64,000 nucleotides of DNA, from NCBI GenBank assembly GCA_035653615.1, contig DASRBN010000009.1:1-64000 (forward strand), given 5' to 3'. Position numbers and translations under genes: made by a program. The notes beneath the pieces were generated by a model. The model did not search any database. It was not told the origin of the DNA and was given only the letters and a program-made list of their open reading frames with translations. Below, one piece after another: positions 35,809-44,056 of this stretch; the stretch's first letter is position 1; each line of letters starts with the position of its first letter. Source of the stretch: Ktedonobacteraceae bacterium. GTDB taxonomy: Bacteria > Chloroflexota > Ktedonobacteria > Ktedonobacterales > Ktedonobacteraceae.

Positions 35809-36729
35809 TTATATGGCCATGGCCTCGAGCGGCTGCGCCTGCATGTCAAAGTAGCGCAGGGAAGCGCTCCTGGATTGTTGCCAGACGCCTGTTACCACAA
35901 ATTCAGTCTCTTCGCTGGTGAATGTATTTGAATCGAGGATACAGCGTTTCTCGTCAAAGAAACATTCTAGCCACCTGTTACGATCTTCTTCAGCGAGCAG
36001 CGGGCCCCCCTCTGATACGAACCACTCGGCGATGCCCTGGAGGTAGAAGCGGAAATCTGGTGAAAGTGGGAAGCGGCGCACAATGCGATAGCGTCTCTCC
36101 TGCACATTTTCATAGCCGGCGGCCCGCAGGTAGCCTGCGAGCTTTGAACCAACCCAGCTATCCTCGAAGGTATAGCCCTGTGCTACGCGCAACTGCTCCC
36201 ACCGCTCGCGCGCTCGCAAGACGCGAGCCTGCAAGCCTGCATCGATATTAGAGAAGCGCATCGTGCCGAAATCGATATCCTTGACGGCAAGCCGGCCACC
36301 GGGAGCAAGGCAGCGCCCCATGGCAGCAAACGTTGAAACGGGATCGGGCAGGTACTGGCTGACATTGGCGCTGAATATCAACTGCAAACTTCCAGGCTCA
36401 AGCGGCAATTGCTCCAACGTACCTCGCTTGAGGCGTAATTGCGAGGCGTACCATTTATCCTGGCTGCGGCGATGAGCAGTGACCAGAGCCTCGATGGAAA
36501 TATCGACGCCGGTAATGAGACCCTCGGGGCCGACAGCCTGTGCCAGCATCGGTGTCCAGAGGCCAGGCCCACAACCGGCATCTACCACATGGCTACCCCG
36601 TTCGATATGCAGGTCGCGAACCATACGCGTACGTTCGGGCGCTTTGCTACGATGATGAATCTCGAGCCACTCAATAGAGTTGAGAGGCAAACCACACTCA
36701 TTCTCGTAGATGAGTTTGTTTACTGCCAT
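35809..36729 (-). CDS. SAM-dependent methyltransferase
   Basis: A 306-residue class I methyltransferase. SAM motif I is HVVDAGCGPGLWTPMLAQ (about residues 50-65), motif II GLITGVDIS, then FSANVSQYLPDP and a conserved LAPGGRLAVKDIDFG. The C-terminal 120 residues are family-specific and contain several Trp and Arg residues. The substrate is unknown; the fold is like small-molecule (UbiE/COQ5-type) methyltransferases. The start at 36729 is set by GAGGGAGTAGA; the frame is open from 36765. A good promoter (36788-36816) lies just upstream. Confidence 0.85.
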   Translation of the reverse strand: MAVNKLIYENECGLPLNSIEWLEIHHRSKAPERTRMVRDLHIERGSHVVDAGCGPGLWTPMLAQAVGPEGLITGVDISIEALVTAHRRSQDKWYASQLRLKRGTLEQLPLEPGSLQLIFSANVSQYLPDPVSTFAAMGRCLAPGGRLAVKDIDFGTMRFSNIDAGLQARVLRARERWEQLRVAQGYTFEDSWVGSKLAGYLRAAGYENVQERRYRIVRRFPLSPDFRFYLQGIAEWFVSEGGPLLAEEDRNRWLECFFDEKRCILDSNTFTSEETEFVVTGVWQQSRSASLRYFDMQAQPLEAMAI

Positions 36730-36787
36730 TCTACTCCCTCGTCCTTCGTGCTTAGGTAGCAACAAAGGTATTTTTTAGTATGTTGGT

Positions 36788-36816
36788 AGTATAACATATG
36801 CATACATCAAGTACAA
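36788..36816 (-). promoter_or_regulatory. Promoter of the methyltransferase gene
   Basis: On the minus strand: TTGTAC, 17-base spacer, TATACT, with TATGT directly before the -10 (extended -10). The -10 region shares TATGTTATACTACCAACA with the region before the KAS III gene at 47041. Confidence 0.6.
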
Positions 36817-37023
36817 CATGTGCGCACAAATGTGGTACTTTCTTCATGACAATGTATAGTAATATGTGAGAAATTGTAATAGCGAGCGCAGGGATAACAG
36901 CATCCCGATCGCATTTGCAATTGGCTTGCATCCGCTTGCCTGAATCGATATACTCTATGCAAACAAAATGTGAGATACTGTCCCAGGGGCGAGAATGCCT
37001 CTGTATAAGGGAGCTTTAAGCCA

Positions 37024-37908
37024 ATGCAATCTTTTAATCAGCAGCCCGAAGAAGAATATAAGCAGGAAACAGGAGAGGAATTGAAAAGCAATGATGAGAT
37101 GGAATCCCCTCCCCTTTACGAATTTCAAGCGGATGCCGCCTCATATGAACCATTAGAAGTCCCTTACTCTTCCCTGGAGACACAGGCTCCGACAGGTGAG
37201 CCGGAGAAACAACAGCATTCCGAGGAGGATATTCGGAACGGCCTGGTCTATCCGCCGCCGCCTTCTTACTATCAAAACATGCAAATTCCCCTGGACAGGC
37301 CTCCTTTGCCTCAAGCGCCTTTCGTCAATGGTCCCGCGCCGTTCGTGCCTGGCAGCTATGGCCCTCAACAATTTGGACCGCCCATCGCTATGCCGGTGCA
37401 GGGTACGCAGGTAACGCAAGCGCCACCATTCCCTGGCATGCTACCTCCAGCGCAGCCTCCCGTAAAGCAGTCGCGCAAGTGGCTCTGGATTCTGCTCTCG
37501 ATATTCGCCGTTGTTTTTCTCGTTTCGTGCGGACTCTGTAGCTGGGCTTTTTATAACCTCTTCAACACTACCTTCCAGCAGGTATCGGGGGCTATGAATG
37601 TCGCGCAAGACTATTACAAAGATCTACAAAATCAGGATTACGTCGACGCCTATAATTACTTGCAGGTTAACAACCTGACGCTGGCCGATTTTACACAACA
37701 GGCGCAGGCCAGTGATACACAGAATGGTGCGATCCAGTCCTTCACCGTCGAGCAGCCGTCTTTTGCCAATAATCCCAGCACCGGGCCGGACCTCTCGCAA
37801 TGGAGAGCAACTGTCGATGTGACGCGCGCGCATGCTTCCTACCCGGTCTTGCTCACAATTCAGCAATTCGGCAACGCGTGGAAGATCACCTACTTCGATA
37901 AGATTTAG
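37024..37908 (+). CDS. Membrane-anchored protein with Pro-rich tail (DUF4878/NTF2-like)
   Basis: A 294-residue protein. Residues 1-150 are acidic then Pro-rich and presumably disordered inside the cell. One membrane helix follows (about 155-178, WLWILLSIFAVVFLVSCGLC). The exported 115 residues read VAQDYYKDLQNQDYVDAYNYL...WKITYFDKI, the pattern of DUF4878/NTF2-like exported domains. No function is known. A similar Pro-rich cytoplasmic plan is seen in the flippase-like and GT39 proteins. It stands alone; the hairpin after it acts on the other strand. Confidence 0.6.
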   Translation: MQSFNQQPEEEYKQETGEELKSNDEMESPPLYEFQADAASYEPLEVPYSSLETQAPTGEPEKQQHSEEDIRNGLVYPPPPSYYQNMQIPLDRPPLPQAPFVNGPAPFVPGSYGPQQFGPPIAMPVQGTQVTQAPPFPGMLPPAQPPVKQSRKWLWILLSIFAVVFLVSCGLCSWAFYNLFNTTFQQVSGAMNVAQDYYKDLQNQDYVDAYNYLQVNNLTLADFTQQAQASDTQNGAIQSFTVEQPSFANNPSTGPDLSQWRATVDVTRAHASYPVLLTIQQFGNAWKITYFDKI

Positions 37909-37932
37909 TTGCCATCCCTCTGACATAAAAAA

Positions 37933-37973
37933 GCAAGACGACCACGATGTTGTGAGCCTCGCGGTCGTCTTGC
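37933..37973 (-). terminator. Terminator for the excisionase-type gene
   Basis: GCAAGACGACC pairs with GGTCGTCTTGC (37933-37973, 11-bp stem). The T run lies on the minus-strand side (AAAAAA at 37927-37932 on the plus strand), so it works for leftward transcription. Confidence 0.75.
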
Positions 37974-38089
37974 CAACGATCATAAACTCTGCTGTAAATC
38001 AGAGATCAAATTATTTTATATTAGGATAGAGATAATGGCATATCATTCAAGCAGGAAAAAGTGGGCGCATCATCCTGCTGCACGGCGGC

Positions 38090-38311
38090 TTATCCTATGG
38101 CAACAGGCGTCTGCAGTGAATGCATAGGAGTCTCACGGCCAACGCAGGCCCGCAGGTCTTCGCGGTAGAAGCGCCAGGTGCTGCCTACTTTATGGCCAGT
38201 AAGTTGTCCGGACCACATCAGACGATAGAGAGTAGAGCGGCTCACGCGGAGGTAGCTCATCGCCTCTTTGAACGTTAGAAGAACATCATCCTGGATCATT
38301 TGCGTAACCAT
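38090..38311 (-). CDS. Excisionase-type helix-turn-helix protein
   Basis: A 73-residue protein dominated by one HTH_17 domain: LLTFKEAMSYLRVSRSTLYRL then GHKVGSTWRFYREDLR. It binds DNA and is of the same kind as the protein at 3677. The start at 38311 has GAGGGGG upstream; an upstream extension lacks a ribosome site. No mobile element is beside it, and its own terminator lies downstream. Confidence 0.8.
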   Translation of the reverse strand: MVTQMIQDDVLLTFKEAMSYLRVSRSTLYRLMWSGQLTGHKVGSTWRFYREDLRACVGRETPMHSLQTPVAIG

Positions 38312-38593
38312 GTGTTGTGTTTCCCCCTCTGATGCAAGATCAGAAAACCAGACTAGAGCGTACTGAAAAAAAAGGGATGAATAATTGTATCGACTGATAC
38401 AAATGTTTGTCTCATCGCATATTATAGTAACCAATGCTGACACGCTTTTGTGTTGAGGATTAGTTATGATCTGGTTAAATTTAGCTCTTCCTCGGTTAGG
38501 TATTCATCACTAGTGATCAATACAGCAGAAATAGCCCATATGATGAAAAATGATCAGAAAAATGATCCGTGGTGATCTTCTTTGATTTCTTTC

Positions 38594-39574
38594 CTACCAT
38601 CCATTGGTAAGCAGCGTCTCCAGCGCCCTGGTTTCGCACGACACGGGGAAAATCGTCATGCCGGTAACTTCTCGTAGCCGCTCGATGGCGTGCATGTTGG
38701 AGGGGTGGGCCATAGCCACGGTCAGGCGGTTGTGATCGCGGCCAACGGGGGCGCAGCGAAGTTCTAGCGCGAGCTCATAGGGGATCAGCTGTTTCAGGCG
38801 TTGCGGCAGGCGGCTCGGCAACTGCATGAATGGGATGCCGTTCGCGCGCGCATGGTTTGCCGGAGTATGTTCGTCATCCTCAAACTGGCGGTTGTATGGC
38901 AGTTCCTCTACGACGCCGGACGGTTTAACACCGCGCAATTGCGCCGTTACGGAGGGCCGCAACCTCAACCGGCGAGCAATCAGATCAGCATGATAAAGGA
39001 ACTCTTCTAATGAAGCTCCTGGCTTAGGATATGATCCCATGCCCATCAGAATATCGGTCTCGCGTTTCAACTGCGGAATAAAGGTTTCCGGCTGCAGGAG
39101 ATTGATGCTGTGATAGATGCGCTCTAGAATCGAGTGCGCGCCTTCCGCGTCCACATCGGGGAAAATGATAGCGATGCCGGTGCCATCGTGGATCAGCACC
39201 TGGTCGCTATAGCGGATACAGCGGCGGACGTTCAGTAATACCTGCTCAAGAAAGCTGGCGGGCGCGTGGAAGCGATGCCGCCTGTGCAACACAGCTGATT
39301 TTGGGGCAATATGCAGGTGTTCGAGCTGCGCGATATGCAGCAGGAACAGGCTGAGGGGAGCAATGCGCGGGAAAAAATCTTGCAGTGCAGAACGAATACC
39401 GGCATTTAATTCCGCGGTGACCGGAACGACCTGCAAACTCTCTTCCAGGTCTTCTTGCTCGCTCCAGGCTACCGGATGCAACGCAGAGAGAGGCATGCAG
39501 CTGCAACGCTCAGCCGCGGGCGTATCGATATAGATGAGCGACCGGGTAGATACCCCGGTTTCTTCCTGTCTCAT
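38594..39574 (-). CDS. Degenerate GGDEF-like protein with GspE/MshEN-like end
   Basis: A 326-residue soluble protein. The middle (about 115-190) reads VRRCIRYSDQVLIHDGTGIAI then IFPDVDAEGAHSILERIY, which resembles a GGDEF domain but lacks the G-G-D/E-E-F loop and any P-loop. The end (about 240-326) matches the T2SSE_N/MshEN fold: IPFMQLPSRLPQRLKQLIPY, VAMAHPSNMHAIERLREVTG, and a closing ALETLL. MshEN domains bind cyclic di-GMP through R-L-G-x-x-L motifs; those motifs are not seen here. It may be a sensor or adaptor in motility, pili or c-di-GMP signalling; this is inference. An orphan OmpR-type regulator follows upstream (39851-40549). Confidence 0.6.
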   Translation of the reverse strand: MRQEETGVSTRSLIYIDTPAAERCSCMPLSALHPVAWSEQEDLEESLQVVPVTAELNAGIRSALQDFFPRIAPLSLFLLHIAQLEHLHIAPKSAVLHRRHRFHAPASFLEQVLLNVRRCIRYSDQVLIHDGTGIAIIFPDVDAEGAHSILERIYHSINLLQPETFIPQLKRETDILMGMGSYPKPGASLEEFLYHADLIARRLRLRPSVTAQLRGVKPSGVVEELPYNRQFEDDEHTPANHARANGIPFMQLPSRLPQRLKQLIPYELALELRCAPVGRDHNRLTVAMAHPSNMHAIERLREVTGMTIFPVSCETRALETLLTNGW

Positions 39575-39735
39575 AGGTTATTGCCACACCCCTGAAATGT
39601 CTTGAGTTAGAGATTGTGGGCAGTATAGCGCATGATAGCCGGGGTAATGATGTAGAGTGCGTTGCGTTATGGTTAAGAATAGACAGAAGCGGTTAAGAAG
39701 AGAGGAGAAACAAAATAGGCAGGTACAGGGCTAGA

Positions 39736-39783
39736 GCGTGGCCTTGTGCGATTGGCGTGATAAGAGGCCACGCCCTGGTCCTG
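39736..39783 (-). terminator. Hairpin downstream of the response regulator
   Basis: GCGTGGCC (39736-39743) pairs with GGCCACGC (39776-39783) over a long loop. On the minus strand a T-rich TATTTTGTTT follows after a gap. It is a weak intrinsic terminator. Confidence 0.4.
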
Positions 39784-39850
39784 TAAGAAATAGGCCCGTT
39801 TTTGGTATATAAGTCGCAATAATCACTATCGAGGCATGACCCCGGGCAGC

Positions 39851-40549
39851 TTACGACTCGATAGTAATGGGTGCCGTAAAAGTATAGCCAACGCCTGGCA
39901 CCGTCATGATATATTGCGGATTGTTCGGATCAGGCTCAACTTTCTGACGGAGATGGCGGATATGGGTCTTCACCAGGCCGGAGTCGCCGGCCTCATCGTA
40001 GCCCCAGACACGCTCGATAATCATATCGGTCGTCAAGACCTGTCCTGTATGGGTAATCAGCAGGTGAAGCAGGCGGCTCTCGGTGGGAGTCAATCTCACT
40101 TTGACGCCGTCGCGCGTCACCTCGTGACGCATTGCATCCAATGTAACCGGTCCAACGGTGATCGCCGATGAACCCGAAGAGCCTTTCGCGCTCGAAGAAC
40201 GCCGCATAACGGCCTTGATGCGAGCAAGTAATTGCCGTGGACTGAACGGTTTGCGCAGATAATCGTCGGCCCCCATCTCCAACCCACGTATCTCATCATC
40301 TTCACGATCATGCGCGGTAAGAATTAAGACCATCGAATTGGTTTCGCTGCGCATCTGGCGACAGACCTCGAAGCCATCCAGCTTGGGCATCTGTACATCA
40401 AGAATGACAAGGTCTGGCAATGTCTCACGCCAGCGTTTGATGGCCTGTTCGCCATCAAACGCCCGAACGACATCGTATCCATGACCCTTGAGCCAATAGC
40501 TCAGCATATCAACCATGTCGCGGTCGTCATCCGCCACCATGATTTTCAC
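39851..40549 (-). CDS. OmpR/PhoB-type response regulator, orphan
   Basis: A 232-residue regulator. The receiver (1-120) has ADDD at residues 6-9, the phosphate-acceptor Asp51 in LVILDVQMPKLDG, Thr in LILTAH and the conserved Lys in DDYLRKPF. A winged-helix Trans_reg_C (about 130-225) contains LTPTESRLLHLLITHTGQVL and VKTHIRHLRQKVE. It controls transcription upon phosphorylation. No histidine kinase lies beside it, so it is an orphan. Confidence 0.92.
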   Translation of the reverse strand: MKIMVADDDRDMVDMLSYWLKGHGYDVVRAFDGEQAIKRWRETLPDLVILDVQMPKLDGFEVCRQMRSETNSMVLILTAHDREDDEIRGLEMGADDYLRKPFSPRQLLARIKAVMRRSSSAKGSSGSSAITVGPVTLDAMRHEVTRDGVKVRLTPTESRLLHLLITHTGQVLTTDMIIERVWGYDEAGDSGLVKTHIRHLRQKVEPDPNNPQYIMTVPGVGYTFTAPITIES

Positions 40550-40840
40550 TCGAAATCCTCCTACAGACCTGTATACAATTCCAGTAGTCCAGGGTACATA
40601 CCTACCTTTTCTAAAAGACAGGCCCTATATTGATAAAGTTGCTCTCACTGCTACTAACGCGATGCATACAGGGCAGTAACATCATGGTACAATTTGGTCT
40701 ATGAACAGTCATGCGGTCATAGATGGAAGCATCTCTTGACGTTGCCAAACTGAACAACATACACTACTGACTATAAACGTACTATCGGCCATATCTCGTC
40801 CATACAATAGGGATGAGTACTAATAGATAAGGAGCATTTC

Positions 40841-41236
40841 GTGATACCACGTGAGGAACTCTTAGCCCTGGCTCGCGAGACAGCCCGGCGCGCCCATTGC
40901 CGCTACTCGCATTTTCGTGTCGGCGCCGCCATAGTCGCGGGTGGAAAGACATACGTAGGCGTCAACGTCGAAATTTCCAGCTACGGCCTGACCCTCTGCG
41001 CCGAACGCGCGGCCCTGGCGGCAGCTATCACAGACGGGGCCGGTCCAATTACCCAGGTGGCAGTTGCCTGCATCGACGCCCCGCAAGAGGCTCCCTTGAA
41101 TGAGCGCACACCCTGCGGCGCCTGTCGCCAGTGGCTGGCCGACCTCGCTCCCAACGCCGTCATCTATATTGATGGGTCAGCACAGGATTTCACGGTCAGA
41201 GATCTGATGCCTTATGCCTTTGGGCTACCAGAATAA
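40841..41236 (+). CDS. cdd: Cytidine deaminase
   Basis: A 131-residue homotetrameric-type cytidine deaminase, normal length. Zinc site: C-A-E at residues 53-55 (TLCAERAALA), Cys91 and Cys94 in TPCGACRQWL, with the catalytic Glu in C-A-E. It converts cytidine and deoxycytidine to uridine forms for pyrimidine salvage. NVEISSYGL is a small variation of the usual N-x-E-N-A-S-Y motif. GTG start after AAGGAGC. A terminator follows at 41301-41340. Confidence 0.95.
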   Translation: MIPREELLALARETARRAHCRYSHFRVGAAIVAGGKTYVGVNVEISSYGLTLCAERAALAAAITDGAGPITQVAVACIDAPQEAPLNERTPCGACRQWLADLAPNAVIYIDGSAQDFTVRDLMPYAFGLPE

Positions 41237-41300
41237 GCGGAAAGTTAAAAGAGCTCTTTCTCCTTCTCTTCCTACGGCAAAAGCGCGAAAGTAGTGACAT

Positions 41301-41340
41301 AATGCCCTGTTAGCCGAAAAGCTGGCAGGGCATTTATTTT
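41301..41340 (+). terminator. Rho-independent terminator
   Basis: AATGCCCTG...TAGC pairs with GCT...CAGGGCATT, followed by TATTTT. It lies about 65 bases after the cdd stop. Confidence 0.75.
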
Positions 41341-41464
41341 GCCTCGCTAACCCCTTGACAAATTATCCCTCGCTTGTGTACGCTATGATTCCCAGAATAT
41401 TTTTCCCGGGCAATGAAGCGCCTGATAGTGCAAAGATGCAGCATATTCACATAAAGGAGCCTTT

Positions 41465-41593
41465 GTGCTTGCCCTGGCTGCCACAACCTACCAAATCGTC
41501 TTGAACGAACGCGTCAAACTGATATCCGCCTCGTATTGCGCCTGTTTCCATTCCAGACACCCTGATCTTCGTCCCGTATCTGCCGTGATGTAG
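41465..41593 (+). CDS. Possible 42-residue leader or small protein
   Basis: GTG at 41465 follows AAAGGAGCC at good distance and opens 42 codons to TAG at 41591. The product has two Cys residues and no known motif. It lies 67 bases before the GCS2-type ATG. It may be a small protein or a leader, or a chance frame; coding support is thin. Confidence 0.25.
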   Translation: MLALAATTYQIVLNERVKLISASYCACFHSRHPDLRPVSAVM

Positions 41594-41660
41594 CGTAACC
41601 AATCCTTTTAAGTCCTGTATCACCACCATCAACGTACATCCTTGAAAAGGAGCACAAGGT

Positions 41661-42797
41661 ATGCCGACACCGACACGTTTTACAATCGGCATTGAGGAAG
41701 AGTTTCAAATTGTAGATCAGCGCACGGGCCAGTTATCCCCTCAAATCTATACTATCCTCAACAAAGGTACTCCCATGTTAGGGGAGAAAATCAAACCAGA
41801 AATGCTGCAATCGACGATTGAAGTGACCTCCGATGTCTTACCTGATATCGCTACCGCTCGTACCGCAATGCAACAATTGCGCGCGCAGGTGGCGCAACTG
41901 GCACACGAGGAAGGGCTCGCGCTTGTCAGCGCCGGAACCCATCCTTCCGCTTTATGGGTCAATGAAAAGCGCTCGCTTTCTGAGCGTTACGAGGAGATAG
42001 AGGAGGAGTACCAGGATGTAGCGCGAGCGGTTTCTATCTTTGGCCTGCATGTGCATATCGGCATCGATGATGCCGACATGGCCATATCGCTCGTAAATCA
42101 ACTACGCACCTGGATGCCACATTTGCTGGCCCTTTCGGCTAACTCGCCTTTCTGGTGCGGGCGCTTCACGGGCATCAAATCATATCGCTCAGTAGTATGG
42201 AAGTCTTTCCCGCGCAGTGGCATCTCTGACACGTTCTCTTCATGGAGCGACTTCGACCGTTACGTGCAACACCTGGTCAGGATGGGAAGTATAGACAATG
42301 GCAAGAAAATCTGGTGGGATGTTCGCCCCCATGTTTTCTTCAACACGATTGAGTTCCGCGTATGCGATATGCCGGCCACGTTTGAAGATATGATCGCGCT
42401 CGTCGCTCTTTGCCAGGCGCTGGTTGCCCGCCTCAGCTGGCTTTACAGGCATAATATGGCGACGCATGTGCTGCCGCGCCATTTCATTGAGGAGAACAAG
42501 TGGCGCGCCATGCGTTACGGGCTGGATGCCGGGGTGATTGATTTTGTACAGGGACGCCGCCTGAATATGCGCGAGGCCATCTCCGAATTGCTGGATTTCG
42601 TTGGCGAGGTCGCAGGTGACCTGGGCAGCAACCGCGAGATGGAATACCTGCGCAACCTGCTCGCGGACCCCCGCGGTACCGGTGCCGAGCGCCAGATCGA
42701 GGTCTACCAGCAAACGGGCAGCCTCTCAGCCGTAATCGAACTCTTGATGCGCCAGACAATGGAGGGAATCATGGAGGCGGATAACATCATGCGGTGA
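41661..42797 (+). CDS. Carboxylate-amine ligase (GCS2/YbdK family)
   Basis: A 378-residue ATP-dependent ligase. FTIGIEEEFQIVD is the family start; IKPEMLQSTIEVTSDV, SAGTHPSALW, GLHVHIGIDD and the MEYLRNLL-ending helix also match. Members form glutamate-cysteine ligase-type peptide bonds, with glutathione-like thiols or unknown substrates; the exact product is not defined. AAGGAGC precedes its ATG. It is followed by a transglutaminase-like gene in the same direction. Confidence 0.9.
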   Translation: MPTPTRFTIGIEEEFQIVDQRTGQLSPQIYTILNKGTPMLGEKIKPEMLQSTIEVTSDVLPDIATARTAMQQLRAQVAQLAHEEGLALVSAGTHPSALWVNEKRSLSERYEEIEEEYQDVARAVSIFGLHVHIGIDDADMAISLVNQLRTWMPHLLALSANSPFWCGRFTGIKSYRSVVWKSFPRSGISDTFSSWSDFDRYVQHLVRMGSIDNGKKIWWDVRPHVFFNTIEFRVCDMPATFEDMIALVALCQALVARLSWLYRHNMATHVLPRHFIEENKWRAMRYGLDAGVIDFVQGRRLNMREAISELLDFVGEVAGDLGSNREMEYLRNLLADPRGTGAERQIEVYQQTGSLSAVIELLMRQTMEGIMEADNIMR

Positions 42798-42902
42798 AAG
42801 CCCACAAGTCCCATAGAATTGCCCATCATGATACAACATGATATAATCCCATCGGCATATATCCTCGTTTGACAAGAGTGCCAGGGTGAAATCGACGTGC
42901 AT

Positions 42903-43973
42903 ATGGGCAGAAAAGTTATCGTGCTGATTCTCGCAATGATTGTCTTGATCGGGCTTTCCGCGGCATATATTGTGGGAGGTATACAGGCGTATTCCCGCTA
43001 TCTGGTGGATAACCAGGAACATTGCGGAGGGCAGGCGCCTGTGCATATCTGCGTGCAGGCGCCCTCGTCCATATTCAGCGCTTTTTACCCATCTTATGTT
43101 TCTAGCAATGTTCCTCTCATCAGTGTCAAGTATAGCAGCGGTAGCCCGATCACTTTGATCATAAGCGCCAGCATACTTAACTTTAGCCAGCAAGAGACTG
43201 CTACTGTTAATGCCAGCGCCAACTCACAAACGGTGAGCTTCATCCCCCCATTGCTCAATAGCAACGTGCTGCGCCAGCTCACCAACAATATGAACACGTC
43301 GCTTCAGGTACGTGTCATGGATACGCACAATACGCTCTATTATGTCGATGATAGCCCGCTGCTGCTCCATTCGCGCTGGTTGATGGAGTGGGTAGCGGCG
43401 AACCGCCTGAAGATCGCGGCGTGGGTAACGCCGGATGACCCGGCCGTAGCCCAACTGGTGAAAAAGGCCATCTCTCATTTACAGGCACAGCCTCCTCCGG
43501 CTCCTACGACTATGGCCGGGTACGATTCCGCCGGTACCAGGGCGATTAAAGACCAGGTAGACGCAATCTTCGATGCCATGCGGCTCGATTACCACATTCG
43601 TTATGTGCAGGCAAGCGTTCCCTATGGCGGCCCGGGCGATACGAATGTAGCGCTGCAAGATATTCACTTGCCGTTCGAGGTTTTGCAGCAGCGGAGTGGC
43701 ATGTGCGTTGAACTGACCGCGCTGCTGGCGTCCGCGGTCGAACACATCGGCCTGCATGCCGAGATTGTCGTTGTCCCCGGCCATGCATTCCTGGGGGTTG
43801 CCGTCAAATCCGATGATTCGCAATTTGAATACTGGGATGCTGTGGAAGTGAATAATAATGTCGCGGGCGATTCTGCCAATATTTTCGCGGATCACGAGTA
43901 TAAGCAGCAGCACATCATCGATACTATTTTGATCAGCGATGCGCGCGATCAGGGCATCGGCCCGATGATTTAA
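42903..43973 (+). CDS. Membrane-anchored transglutaminase-like protein
   Basis: A 356-residue protein with an N-terminal membrane helix (about residues 4-25, VIVLILAMIVLIGLSAAYIV), an extracytoplasmic region, and a transglutaminase-like core: the Cys in QRSGMCVELTALLASAVEHI, the His in VVVPGHAFLGV and the Asp in YWDAVEVNN. Such domains cut or form amide bonds, often on cell-wall peptides. No substrate is known. The start may be GTG at 42897 or ATG at 42903; AGGGTGA lies before it. It is followed by a double-FHA protein with a membrane segment. Confidence 0.78.
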   Translation: MGRKVIVLILAMIVLIGLSAAYIVGGIQAYSRYLVDNQEHCGGQAPVHICVQAPSSIFSAFYPSYVSSNVPLISVKYSSGSPITLIISASILNFSQQETATVNASANSQTVSFIPPLLNSNVLRQLTNNMNTSLQVRVMDTHNTLYYVDDSPLLLHSRWLMEWVAANRLKIAAWVTPDDPAVAQLVKKAISHLQAQPPPAPTTMAGYDSAGTRAIKDQVDAIFDAMRLDYHIRYVQASVPYGGPGDTNVALQDIHLPFEVLQQRSGMCVELTALLASAVEHIGLHAEIVVVPGHAFLGVAVKSDDSQFEYWDAVEVNNNVAGDSANIFADHEYKQQHIIDTILISDARDQGIGPMI

Positions 43974-44056
43974 ATGAAATAATATAACGAAAGAGGATTG
44001 CAGCTACGAGCGGTATAGATTTTCCGACATGGTTTAGTTATGGCTGTTACGGTGGA

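Larger units (their letters stand above)
41237..41660. other. Intergenic region with terminator and possible small ORF
   Basis: It holds the cdd terminator and a TTGACA at 41357 whose nearest TATGAT is 23 bases away, too far for a promoter pair. A 42-codon frame at 41465-41593 with a good ribosome site lies before the GCS2-type gene. Nothing else was recognised. Confidence 0.4.

Noticed and set aside
38090-38311. Second excisionase-type protein as a sign of a mobile element
   Set aside because: Same reasons as for the first: it has its own terminator, and there is no recombinase or boundary repeat.
41357-41392. TTGACA at 41357 as a promoter with TATGAT
   Set aside because: The spacer is 23 bases, too long for a sigma70-type pair; no other -10 box at 16-18 bases.
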